Shown: in pieces, positions 1 to 8,100 of the stretch
How positions within the stretch are numbered: position 1 is the first letter of the stretch
Layout: each line of letters opens with the position of its first letter
Assembly: GCA_003156615.1 (NCBI GenBank)
Contig: PMHI01000604.1
Span: forward strand, 6,252 to 16,108
DNA: 9,857 nt
From: Acidobacteriaceae bacterium
GTDB taxonomy: Bacteria; Acidobacteriota; Terriglobia; Terriglobales; SbA1
Direction: 5' to 3'
Notes under the pieces: generated by a model
The model's input: the letters and a program-made list of their open reading frames with translations, nothing else
The model's database searches: none
What the model was told of the DNA's origin: nothing
Position numbers and translations under genes: made by a program

Positions 1-264
1 TGTTCGGAACCAATAACTTTTGTCTGGAGAAGTGCACTACAAAGTTGGGTAAAATAGTTCCCATTCGGGGCCATGTGTGCAACTATTGTGCAACTAGAAC
101 AACGGTTTCACTTAGTTCGCCCTTGAATGGCGGCAATAATAAGTTGCTATCCTCGGGAGTGCGCCTCTTTTCCTTGCCCGGCGTACCGTCACTCTCACCA
201 CCCATGCAAGTAAGAGAAAAGACGTCTACGCAACATACAGCCAGAAACGGCTTGCCCATAACAG
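1..264. other. Non-coding stretch downstream of a decayed gene
   Basis: I see no credible gene here on either strand; the short open frames have no recognisable protein character. The only structure noted is a 10-base direct repeat, TGTGCAACTA at 76-85 and 87-96, with an 11-base period. I found no convincing terminator for the leftward decayed gene that ends at 265. Confidence 0.5.
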
Positions 265-390
265 TCAATCAATGACCTTCTGAACCCGCGCCGCCCTCCT
301 GATGGAGGCCGCCGGTATTTGCACCGGGCGATTCCAATCCATGGTTTTCAGCAGCGGAATGTATCCGCGGAAAATACATCCCTCTAAACT

Positions 391-429
391 GTACACACAC
401 TGACGCTGATGCGCGAAAGGTGTACACAC
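391..429. repeat. 8-bp direct repeat flanking a 23-bp insert inside the decayed gene
   Basis: GTACACAC occurs at 391-398 and 422-429. On the minus strand the protein reads LGVY up to the right-hand copy and resumes as SLEGC immediately beyond the left-hand copy. A 31-bp addition (one repeat copy plus 23 bases) therefore explains both the frameshift and the meaningless residues between. The shape is that of a target duplication with a short leftover, but slippage with filler DNA would look the same. Confidence 0.6.
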
Positions 430-954
430 CTAGAGTTCGTGAAAAGTGGTGCGCAACAATCAAATCGCGTGAGAATTCATCCCATGACAATGCGGAGAAC
501 TTGCCATTTTCTGTAGCGCCCCGTGTCGCGCTTCCGATTGCAATCGCCTGTGCCTGCGGCCCGTATTGCGAAAAGATGGCAGCGCCCAATGCGGGATTAA
601 AACTCGTATAGAGCACAACACTTCCTGATCGCCGCGCACATCGACAAGACCAAGAATCTTTTCTAACACCGTGGAGTGAGCTCTGCGCTCATTCACAATC
701 AAAGGCAGTTGGTAAGTCTGGACATAATATCCGCGCGATTGCATCTGTCGAATGAGGTCAGCATATGCGCGGCGGGTCCGGTAAACCTACGATTTGACCC
801 GAGCAATTTCATGAGAATCATCCCGACGAAGCGCAGCTAATTGTCATTAATTACCGAACACTCTTTGACAGAGGGTTCAAGATCGAGGCCTACCGCTTCC
901 CATCGGAGCCCATCGTCGGTCGACCATTTATCGAAGTCAGCAAAACGGTTAGCT

Positions 955-970
955 GTTGCAGTGTTGCAGT
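955..970. repeat. 8-bp perfect tandem duplication causing a frameshift
   Basis: GTTGCAGT is repeated back to back at 955-962 and 963-970. Removing one copy joins two minus-strand frames into a smooth reading, YYINADNATATANRFADFD. With both copies present, the frame runs instead into an early TAG near 890. This is a directly visible inactivating lesion of the decayed gene at 265-1329. Confidence 0.85.
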
Positions 971-1329
971 TGCGTTGTCGGCATTTATGTAATAGCCGTC
1001 ATTCTGCTCTAACACGATCACAGCAACGGCAGATATGCCCGCTGCGTTTAATTGGCGCACGGCCTGGGTGCGGTCCGCGCTGAAATCTTCAGACGAGAGA
1101 GCGACCCCGCCATTGATCTGGTGCAGTTCTCCCACTAGTTGGGGGGAGAAGAGCGTTTTCAACTCGCTGGTCCGGCTATCGCAGGCGAAAATCAGGTGTG
1201 CAGGCGGCCGGTTCTCATCACGGATTACAGTCCCTCGCGTGTCCTGGAGCGTGGATGCAGCTTGCGACCAGCTGAAACAGAGTGCATTCACGAGCACGAT
1301 CACGATCCCGAGTACGTTCCGGCTTCCAT

Positions 1330-1443
1330 TCCAATGGCTTTAGGTCATCGTCACTCGCTGATCGGAGCCTAGCGCGTGAGTCGCCGCTCTTGCTTCGTTC
1401 ACCATGAAACTATGCCTGTCGAGAACTCTCGACAAAATGGAAG
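1330..1443. other. Gap between decayed genes, with an 18-bp palindrome at 1417-1434
   Basis: No recognisable coding remains. TGTCGAGA and TCTCGACA are separated by AC, giving an inverted repeat with 8-bp arms at 1417-1434. It lies about ten bases past the point where the isocitrate lyase-like remnant stops, so it may mark a deletion junction, an operator or a small hairpin. There is no T-run to make it a normal terminator. Confidence 0.4.
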
Positions 1444-1707
1444 CTAATCTGTTCCAGCCACTAATCTTGTGGCTGAAGCAAGCGCAGCGACGTGAGCAAT
1501 AGTCTCTTCAAGATCGACGCTGCCGTCTGGTCGCCCGGCGGAAAACGCATGACCGGGCTGGTTGTAGCCAGTGCTTCAAAGCCCAGTCGCTCCAAAAGGC
1601 GCGCAGTACCGACATCCATGGATTGGGAATGATGAATGCGCTATCACGCTCATGGAGCGAATGAAACGTTTGCCCTTTTTTCACTGCCCTTTTTTCACTT
1701 GTGTCAT
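1444..1707 (-). pseudogene. Isocitrate lyase/PEP mutase-family gene, truncated and frameshifted
   Basis: Reading from ATG 1707-1705 and repairing three lesions gives [20 protein letters not shown], then IIPNPWDVGTARLLERLGFE, ALATTSPGHAFSAGRPDGSV and DLEETIAHVAALASAT. This is the N-terminal third of the isocitrate lyase/phosphoenolpyruvate mutase superfamily (carbon-carbon or carbon-phosphorus lyases with an (alpha/beta)8 barrel). The NPWD(V)GxARLLE segment and the TTS...AxSxGRPDG loop are typical of its small members. Lesions: a 14-bp tandem duplication at 1671-1698, one missing base near 1616 and one near 1554. The similarity ends at a TAG at 1446-1444. The expected magnesium-binding and catalytic loops that follow in this family of roughly 260-290 residues are absent, so the gene is dead. 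A plausible ribosome-binding site (AGAGGA) precedes the ATG, which lies 13 bases after the NIPSNAP stop, so the two probably formed an operon. The original substrate cannot be told. Confidence 0.85.
1671..1698. repeat. 14-bp perfect tandem duplication near the start of the lyase-like gene
   Basis: TGCCCTTTTTTCAC occurs twice without a gap, at 1671-1684 and 1685-1698. On the minus strand, deleting one copy restores an open frame from the ATG at 1707 into the conserved IIPNPWD region. With both copies present, a TGA appears at codon 9. Confidence 0.85.
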
Positions 1708-1720
1708 TGCGGACGTTCCT

Positions 1721-2050
1721 CTAACCTTGCCGGTTGGGTGAGGAGAAGAAAGTACCATCGACGACTTCGACGAAATTTCTCTCTTCGCGGAGGGATCAGT
1801 TTCTTGCTTTGCGCCATGGCGAAGTTTTCCTGGGCTTCTGGATCCGACCTCAGCCGTGCCCGATATGCCTCATAGGCGGTAAGGCTTTCGAATGCAATCA
1901 AGCCCCACGCCACATCGTTTGTGCCTTCGTAAGGAAGGAAATATCCGATGAGCTGGCCACCACAGCGAGGAATGATACGTCCCCATGTCTCGGCAGATTT
2001 CATTTCGCTGGCGGATCAATCCGGTACAAGATGAAAAAGGTGATCTTCAT
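1721..2050 (-). pseudogene. NIPSNAP-family gene, nearly full length but frameshifted
   Basis: ATG 2050 is preceded by AGGAG at a good spacing and opens [16 protein letters not shown], the usual start of small bacterial NIPSNAP-domain proteins (ferredoxin-like alpha+beta barrel, about 100-110 residues). A TGA follows. The protein resumes in another frame as [20 protein letters not shown] and then [20 protein letters not shown], with several residues apparently deleted at the junction. A second break near 1789-1795, consistent with one extra C, moves the true ending ([13 protein letters not shown]..., stop at 1723-1721) out of frame. Without correction, the frame runs on as a basic nonsense tail to 1704. 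NIPSNAP proteins are poorly characterised, so no reaction is assigned. The gene lies just upstream of the lyase-like remnant on the same strand, and the pair probably decayed together. Confidence 0.85.
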
Positions 2051-2585
2051 ATGTAGGCTCCTGGCGGCTGTTTGGTTGGGCAATGACTGTGGACCGATAG
2101 CGGTTACTAAGCCTCCTGCTTTTGCAGAGTCGGTAATCGGCATCGGTGCATTGCTCCGGGTATGGCGGACCACATTAAGCAAGATGCCAATTCTCGGGCA
2201 CGGATACTTCGTTTATCATCAAACAATTGATGTCGAAAATAGCGTAGGTGACCGCTGAAACCCAAAGCACCGTTCAAAGCATCCAGGGCTTGCCGCACTG
2301 AGACTCCAGGCTGTGCTCAAAGGACTACAACATCAATCTACTACGGCCCGGGGTTCTACCCGGGTGCCCAGTTAGAGCGCGGCGTGCACTGTTCGGCTGA
2401 GCTCTAGAACAGGTGAGATTTAGCAGCGGCTCGACTTGGAATGAATGGTCGGCGGCCCTTGACTCTACTGTCAGAGACGAGAAAAGGAATTGTGTGTGCC
2501 CGTGTGACTCAGCGCCCGCACTTTGATGTCAAGCGAAGTGTTATCAAGTGTCGAACTGTAAGTTTCTAGAGATCGGAGGTGCAAT
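2051..2585. other. Intergenic stretch with a GC hairpin and weak protein-like traces
   Basis: No gene can be supported. A minus-strand frame at 2298-2107 (63 codons) and a short plus-strand reading near 2330-2400 look faintly protein-like but match nothing I recognise; they may be debris of further decayed genes. The right end (about 2400-2585) should hold the carbonic anhydrase promoter, but I found no convincing -35/-10 pair. A hairpin at 2347-2364 is listed separately. Confidence 0.4.
2347..2364. other. GC-only 6-bp stem hairpin
   Basis: CCCGGG, the loop GTTCTA and CCCGGG form a stable stem-loop; each arm is also itself a palindrome. No T-run follows on either strand, so a standard intrinsic terminator is not supported. 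It could be chance, or a structural remnant between the decayed block and the carbonic anhydrase gene. Confidence 0.35.
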
Positions 2586-2588
2586 TTG
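2575..2588 (+). promoter_or_regulatory. Ribosome-binding site supporting a TTG start
   Basis: GGAGGT at 2575-2580 is a full Shine-Dalgarno sequence five bases before TTG 2586. A second one (GAGGAG, 2588-2593) sits seven bases before ATG 2601. The first is favoured because it gives a complete signal peptide; the tandem sites leave real doubt about the start. Confidence 0.6.
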
Positions 2589-3380
2589 AGGAGAGATTGG
2601 ATGACGTTTGTATGGCTGGTTGTAGCGACGGTTTTGATGCCGGCGAGTTCACAAGCACAGTGGAGGACACGATGGGAATACGAAGGGCCAAAAGGACCCG
2701 AGCATTGGAGTGAGCTGGATCCGGACTATGCCGTCTGCAATGTCGGGAAGGAACAGTCTCCCATCGACATTCAAAATGCGGAGGAAGCTGAGCTCCCCGC
2801 CATACAATTCGAATCCAAAGGCGGCCCGCTCAAATATTTAATCAACAACGGCTACACGATCCGAGTGGACTACCACGACGCTCCGGGAATGGGAAACCTT
2901 TTAATTGTGGGAGACAAGCGCTACCAGCTCATACAATTCCACTTTCACCGCCCCAGCGAAGAATACATTCACGGTAAGCGATACGACATGGTGGCCCACT
3001 TGATGTACCGAACTGGCGACGGGAAAGTTGCGGGAGTCGCGGTTCTTCTGGAGGCGGGCAAAGCGAACCCTACCATTCGGCAGATTTGGGAACATATGCC
3101 AAAGACCGAGAGCAAGGTGTTGGCTGATTTTTCCCATCCAGGGGAGGAAATCGCTGGAGTGGAGATTAATCCCGGTGGCCTGCTGCCCCGCCAGTTCGAC
3201 TATTACATGTATATGGGCTCGGTGTCGGCTCCGCCCTGCACTGAGGGCGTCACGTGGTATGTGCTGAAGACTCCGGTGGACATGTCGGCAGCGCAGATTA
3301 ACGCATTCGCGGAGCTTTTCCCGCACGATGTCCGCCCCCCTCAACCCCTCAATGGACGGGTTGTGAAGGAGAGTCGGTGA
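2586..3380 (+). CDS. Secreted alpha-class carbonic anhydrase
   Basis: This 264-residue protein should hydrate carbon dioxide to bicarbonate and a proton in the periplasm. An N-terminal signal peptide (basic RR, hydrophobic core to about residue 19, likely cut after A24 in SSQA-QW) precedes a full alpha-type domain. The zinc ligands are visible as H119 and H121 in QFHFHRPSEE and H138 in MVAHLMY. The gatekeeping Glu/Thr pair is represented by E125/E126 and T219 in APPCTEGVTW. C51 and C218 occupy the places of the usual bacterial disulfide. The NxGH proton-shuttle position reads NNGY (Y90). I chose the TTG start at 2586 because GGAGGT lies five bases upstream and it supplies the basic n-region. 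An ATG at 2601 also has a GAGGAG upstream but would leave the signal peptide without positive charge. The gene stands alone and converges with the efflux operon. Confidence 0.96.
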   Translation: MRRDWMTFVWLVVATVLMPASSQAQWRTRWEYEGPKGPEHWSELDPDYAVCNVGKEQSPIDIQNAEEAELPAIQFESKGGPLKYLINNGYTIRVDYHDAPGMGNLLIVGDKRYQLIQFHFHRPSEEYIHGKRYDMVAHLMYRTGDGKVAGVAVLLEAGKANPTIRQIWEHMPKTESKVLADFSHPGEEIAGVEINPGGLLPRQFDYYMYMGSVSAPPCTEGVTWYVLKTPVDMSAAQINAFAELFPHDVRPPQPLNGRVVKESR

Positions 3381-3777
3381 CACGAGACTCTTCGAGCGCT
3401 ATCTCTCGGACAGTTGTTTGAGGCCTACTTGCTATTTGCTGCTTTGATCGCGCAGTCTAATTGGTCTAATTCGCAATGCCCGCTGTAGGTGTGGTTCCCT
3501 GCCCCGTTCTGATCAGGGGTAGAGGGTCCCAATCCGCCGCAACAAGCTTCGAGCAGCCCACTCAGAGGTGCTCGAATGAAAGCCCGCTCGCGGTGAACTA
3601 TAATGCGGGACCGAGGCCGAGATTGTTTGTCTTAGTGAGGCGACTCGGTGACAACCGCTGACATGTCGGTGGCGATACCACATCCCATTCAACGCCGCTA
3701 CCTTGCCGAGCAACTTGTTCGATTGCGACGCGCGAAGAGGATCGAAAGAAATGCTATCGGTTTCATGTGACGGCTCG
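3381..3777. other. Convergent intergenic region, no gene seen
   Basis: This lies between the ends of the carbonic anhydrase gene and the outer-membrane factor gene. Short open frames on both strands show no family resemblance or good ribosome-binding sites. I looked for terminator hairpins with T-runs for both converging transcripts and found none that is convincing. Confidence 0.5.
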
Positions 3778-5175
3778 CTATTGCTGCCACCCGCCCCCGA
3801 GCGACTGATACAGCTGCACGAGTGCTAACCGCTCGTTCAGCTGGGCGTCCACCAGGTTGAGTTCCGCCGAGAAGTAATTCGTTTCGCTGGTTAACACCTG
3901 GAGGTAACTTGCGCCACCGTTCTTATAAAGCACCTCGGAAAGTTGATCGGTCTTTTGCGCCGCCTGCGTGAGCAGTTCCTGCTGCTCGCGGTACTCTCGG
4001 TCTTTTTGAGAAGCAACTAGTGAATTGGAAACCTGTTCAAGAGCGTTCTGAACGGTTTGCTGGTAAGAAAGCGTGGCTTCCTGCCAGTTTGCGCGGGCGA
4101 GCCTGAGTTGCGAGCGGAGCGCCCCACCCTGGAAAACGGGCTGACTCACGTTGAAGGCCCCATACCAGGTTTCCGAGGGCTGCGTGATGAAATTATGCAA
4201 GACATTGCTCTCCAACCCTCCCAGCCCCGTAAGTGACAGGCTGGGGAAGAATGAGGCTTTCGCAACGCCAATTTGTGCGTTGGCAGCGACCATGTTCTCC
4301 TCGACTTGGTGGACGTCCGGCCGGCGCTCCAGTAATTCCGATGGAAGGCCGGCCGGAACGTTCTGGGGGACGGGCTGTTCGGTAAGCGTGCGTCCGCGAG
4401 GAATGGATTGGGGATTTTCACCGAGCAGAACGCTAAGCACGTTTTCTTGCTGTTGAATCCGCCGCTCGAGATCGGGAATCGTTTCCGAGGCGGTGTAGAC
4501 CAGTTGCTCCGCTTGGCTCACGTCTAGGCCCGAAGCTCCGCCATGGCTCTCAAGCGTCTGAGTTAACTGCAGGGATTGTTGCCGCGACGCGAGTGTGCGC
4601 TTGGAGATTTCGAGTTGGTTGTCGAGCGCACGAAGCTGGAAATAAGCAGTGGCCACATTGGCAACCAGCGAGGAGATTACGGCCCGCTGACCCCATTCGG
4701 TCGCAAGTAATTGGGCGCGAGCCGCTTCGGTTTGCCGGCGATATTTCCCCCAGAAGTCCAGATTCCAGATCACCGATAGACTCAGTTCGCCTGCGTTGAC
4801 CTCGTATGCGGGAAGTAGGTTTGTGACTTTCGGGTTCTGCTCGCTGAAAACGTTCGCGCCGACGTTTGCGGAGGGCAGCTGATTGGCGCGAGTAATGCCG
4901 ACTTGTGCCTGAGCTTCGAGCACGCGCGCGGCGGCGATGCGCACATCATAGTTTTGCGCAATGGCGGTGTGGATCAACTGCGTGAGCACTGAATCCTGAT
5001 ACACCTGCCACCATTGCTCGTTCCCAAGCGACGAGGCCTGGACGGCCGGTTGCGGAGCCAGTGCACGGTATTCCTGTGGGACATCCACAGTCGGCCGCTT
5101 GTATTTCGGCCCCATCATGCAGCCGGCCTCGAGGGCCAGCACAGTAGCAACTACTAATAGTGCAGTCGTCTTCAT
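3778..5175 (-). CDS. Outer-membrane efflux lipoprotein, NodT/TolC-like
   Basis: This 465-residue protein should form the trimeric outer-membrane duct of the tripartite pump. It begins MKTTALLVVATVLALEAGC, a lipoprotein-type signal with C19 as probable lipidation site (the residue at -3, Glu, is atypical), then MMGPKYKRPTVDVP, the usual start of NodT-family factors. Two repeats of long amphipathic helices follow (about residues 50-240 and 260-450), with family landmarks NLDFWGKYRRQTEAARAQLL, LLERRPDVHQVEENMVAANA, FPSLSLTGLGG and VFQGGALRSQLRLARANW. An open frame extends to 5277, but I start at ATG 5175: it has AGGGGGA five bases upstream, gives the signal peptide, and avoids a 34-residue extension overlapping the pump gene. 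It is the last gene of the operon, one base after the pump's TAA, with its ribosome-binding site inside the pump's final codons, which suggests translational coupling. Confidence 0.96.
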   Translation of the reverse strand: MKTTALLVVATVLALEAGCMMGPKYKRPTVDVPQEYRALAPQPAVQASSLGNEQWWQVYQDSVLTQLIHTAIAQNYDVRIAAARVLEAQAQVGITRANQLPSANVGANVFSEQNPKVTNLLPAYEVNAGELSLSVIWNLDFWGKYRRQTEAARAQLLATEWGQRAVISSLVANVATAYFQLRALDNQLEISKRTLASRQQSLQLTQTLESHGGASGLDVSQAEQLVYTASETIPDLERRIQQQENVLSVLLGENPQSIPRGRTLTEQPVPQNVPAGLPSELLERRPDVHQVEENMVAANAQIGVAKASFFPSLSLTGLGGLESNVLHNFITQPSETWYGAFNVSQPVFQGGALRSQLRLARANWQEATLSYQQTVQNALEQVSNSLVASQKDREYREQQELLTQAAQKTDQLSEVLYKNGGASYLQVLTSETNYFSAELNLVDAQLNERLALVQLYQSLGGGWQQ

Positions 5176-5176
5176 A

Positions 5177-8100
5177 TTAATCCCCCTGACTGGGCGCCTC
5201 GGCGGGCGTAAGTGGCAGGGGTCTCCGTTGCTCAGCGCCTGAGACCTTCTCAACCACATAGAAAATCGCGGGAACAAAGAATCTACCGATGAACGTTTCC
5301 GCCACCATGCCGCCGATTACCGCCGTGCCCATGATCTGGCGTGCCACCGCACCTGCTCCGGACGCTGTCCAGAGCGGTACGCAGCCGAGAATAAAGGCGA
5401 GCGCGGTCATCATGAGAGGCCGGAAGCGAAGCCTTGCTGCGGAAAGCGCCGCATCGACGAGGGACATACCTCGTTCGTAGTCCTCCTTGGCAAATGCGAC
5501 GATCAGAATCGAGTTTTTCGCAGCCAGGCCGATAAGCATTACCAAGCCGATCTGCGCGTAGACATCGTTCTCGATCTGAACCATGTACTGCGGCAGGTAA
5601 AGACCGATTACGACGCGACGCAGCCAGAGCGCAGCCAGAGCGCCGAATACTGCGACTGGCGTGCTGAGCAGCACGCTGAAAGGCACGGTCCAGCTCTCGT
5701 AGAGAGCTGCCAAAATTAGGAAAACGAACAGCAGCGAAACTCCGAAGATGACCGAAGCCGGCACTCCTTCGCGCGCTTTTTGTTCCTGGTAGGACATGCC
5801 GATGTAATCAAAGCCCATTTCGCGGGGCATGGTTTGGTTGAAAACATCCTCCAGGGCCGCCGATGCCTGATCGGAGCTGTAACCGGGCGCCGCGCTGACA
5901 TTGATCTGTGCCGACCGGTACTCGTTGTAGCGCATTGTGAACTCAGGGCCGTAACGAGTCTCAAAGTTTGCCAGAGCGGTAAGAGGCACCGTCTGGCCTT
6001 GTCCGTTGCGGACATAGAATTGCCCGAGATCGTTGGTCGTCGCCCGGTAAGGCGCTTCGGCCTCTACATACACCTGCCAGGTACGGCCGAAATCGTTGTA
6101 GTAATTGACGAACAAGCCGCCCATGTAGGCTTGGATGGTGTTGTAGACGTCGGTCAAATTGACCCCCTGTTTCAACACCTTGTCCTTGTCCACATTGATG
6201 AACTTTTGCGGCACGCTCGGGATAAACGTGGTGGAGATGATGCCAATCTCAGGTCGTTTGCGGGCGGCCGCCATAAACTTGTTCAGGTTATCCGCAAGAA
6301 ACGTGACATCCTTGCCGGCACGGTCCTCCAAGGCAAACGTCACACCGCCGGCAGTACCGACGCCGGGGATCGCGGGTGGTGAGAAGGCGAAAACTGAGCC
6401 TTCTGGAAACTGCCTGAGTTCCTGATTCAAGTGCGCCTTGATGGCCTGATATTGTTCGGCCCGGGTTTTGCGATCCTCCCAGGGATTCAGGGTTACAAAG
6501 AAGAATGCGTTATACGAAGTCCGGACGTAGCTGAGCAAGCTGAAACCGATGACGCTGGTGGTGTACTGAACTCCCGGCGTCTTGGCGAGAACTTCCTCCA
6601 CTCGTTTCGCAGCTTCGCTTGTCCGCCCCATGGACGCCGAATTCGGGAGTTGCATGTTGATATAGAAGTAGCCTTGGTCTTCGTCGGGGAGGAAGCTGGT
6701 GGGCAGACGTTTGCTAAACAACCACGCTGCCAAGCCGGCGACTACAAGCAACACCATCACTACAGCGGCCTTGCGAATCAGGTCACCCGACCAGCGGACA
6801 AAGCTATCGGTAGAGCGCTCAAAGTACGCGTTGAACAAGTCAAAGAATTTCCCCAGCGGTCCGCGGGTCTGCTTCTTGGGCTTGAGCAATAAGGACGCCA
6901 GTGCCGGGCTGAGCGTGAGGGCATTAAACGCCGAAAGAATCACGGAGATCGCGATCGTGACGGCAAACTGCTGATACAACCGGCCGGTGATGCCTGGAAT
7001 GAAAGCGGTTGGCACGAACACCGAGGCCAAGACCAGAGCGATGCCAACAACCGGGCCGGAAAGTTCGCTCATGGCTTTTTGGGCCGCATCTTTGGGAGCA
7101 AGGCCCTCCTCGATGTGGTGTTGTATGCCTTCAACGACCACGATGGCGTCGTCGACCACCAAGCCAATCGCAAGCACCAAGCCGAACATCGAAAGCGTAT
7201 TGATCGAGAAGCCGAACAGCGGGAAGATGACGAAGGTTCCCACCAGCGAGACCGGCACGGCCAACATGGGGATCAGGGTGGCGCGCCAATCTTGTAAAAA
7301 GAGATAGACCACAAAAATGACCAGCACAATCGCAATCACGAGGGTCTCGATGATCTCTTTCATGCCTTCCGTGACCGGCAGTGTCTGGTCGAGCGAAACG
7401 GTGTAATCGATATCCTGCGGGAAGCGTTGCTTCATCTGAGCCATGAGCTTCCGGACGCCCTTAACCGTTTGCACAGCATTGGTTCCGGGCAACTGGTAGA
7501 CGGCAATGATGGCACTGGGCTTGCCATTCAGGCGACCACTCAGGCTGTAGTCCTGCGTGCCCAGCTCGACTCGGGCCACGTCTCTGACTCGAACGGTTCC
7601 TCCATTCGGTGCTTCGCGCACGATGACGTTACCGAACTGTTCGGGAGAAGTCAGGCGGCCTTGAGCCAACACGGCATAGGTGAATTGCTGGTTACTCTGA
7701 GCCGGCTCGCCACCGACCTGGCCAGCCGGATTCACCGTGTTCTGGGCCTGAAGTGCGTTGACTATGTCCGTGACGGTGATGCCAAGCTTGGCCAGTTGAT
7801 CAGGCTTCACCCATAGCCTCATGGCGTATTGGCCCGAGCCAAAGATCTGGGTCTGGCCAACGCCGTATAGCCGGGCGATCGGATCGTTGAGGTTGATGTA
7901 GCCATAGTTAGCCAGGTAGTTCGAATCGTGGCTGCCATGCGGTGCGTACAGGGAAATCAGCATGAGCGGAGCAGTGGTCGACTTCTTCAGAGTGATTCCG
8001 TAATTGTTCACCTGGGGCGGCAACTGACCATTGGCCAGTTGCTGGCGCGACTGCGTGAGCAGCAGATCCGTATTGGGATCCGTCTTGAGATCGAAGTCGA

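Larger units (their letters stand above)
265..1329 (-). pseudogene. Decayed gene for an unrecognised secreted protein with a GLDLEP motif
   Basis: Five collinear reading-frame pieces on the minus strand join into one protein of about 340 residues. In order: 1303-971, with a hydrophobic leader (VLGIVIVLVNALCFSWSQA) that looks like a signal peptide; 954 to about 845, containing RFADFDKWSTDDGLRWEAVG and then LDLEPS; 840-618, with RRAYADLIRQMQSRGYYVQ, broken by a TAG at 789-787; 616-422, with LYTSFNPALGAAIFSQYGP and ending LGVY; and 390-265, beginning SLEGC and ending at a TGA at 267-265. Frame breaks lie at 955-970 (8-bp tandem duplication), about 840-860, about 614-618 (one base apparently missing) and 391-421 (31-bp insertion). 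The original start is uncertain: either GTG 1303 or an ATG at 1329 if one base has been lost. I recall similar hypothetical proteins but cannot name a function. The acidic GLDLEP strand-like motif and the GVYSLEGC segment would fit a TIM-barrel-like fold; that is only a guess. Confidence 0.85.

Noticed and set aside
1734..2258. 174-codon open frame on the plus strand
   Set aside because: It runs antisense to the NIPSNAP remnant, whose recognisable motifs lie on the minus strand.
2347..2364. Intrinsic terminator
   Set aside because: The GC hairpin has no following T-run on either strand.
3476..3713. Small open frames on both strands between the convergent genes
   Set aside because: No good start signals, low-information composition and no family resemblance.
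5176..5277. N-terminal extension of the outer-membrane factor to 5277
   Set aside because: It would overlap the pump's end, is arginine/proline-rich, and would bury the lipoprotein signal that starts at 5175 with its own ribosome-binding site.
5780..6382. 200-codon open frame on the plus strand
   Set aside because: Antisense to the conserved periplasmic domain of the RND pump; no ribosome-binding site or recognisable motif.
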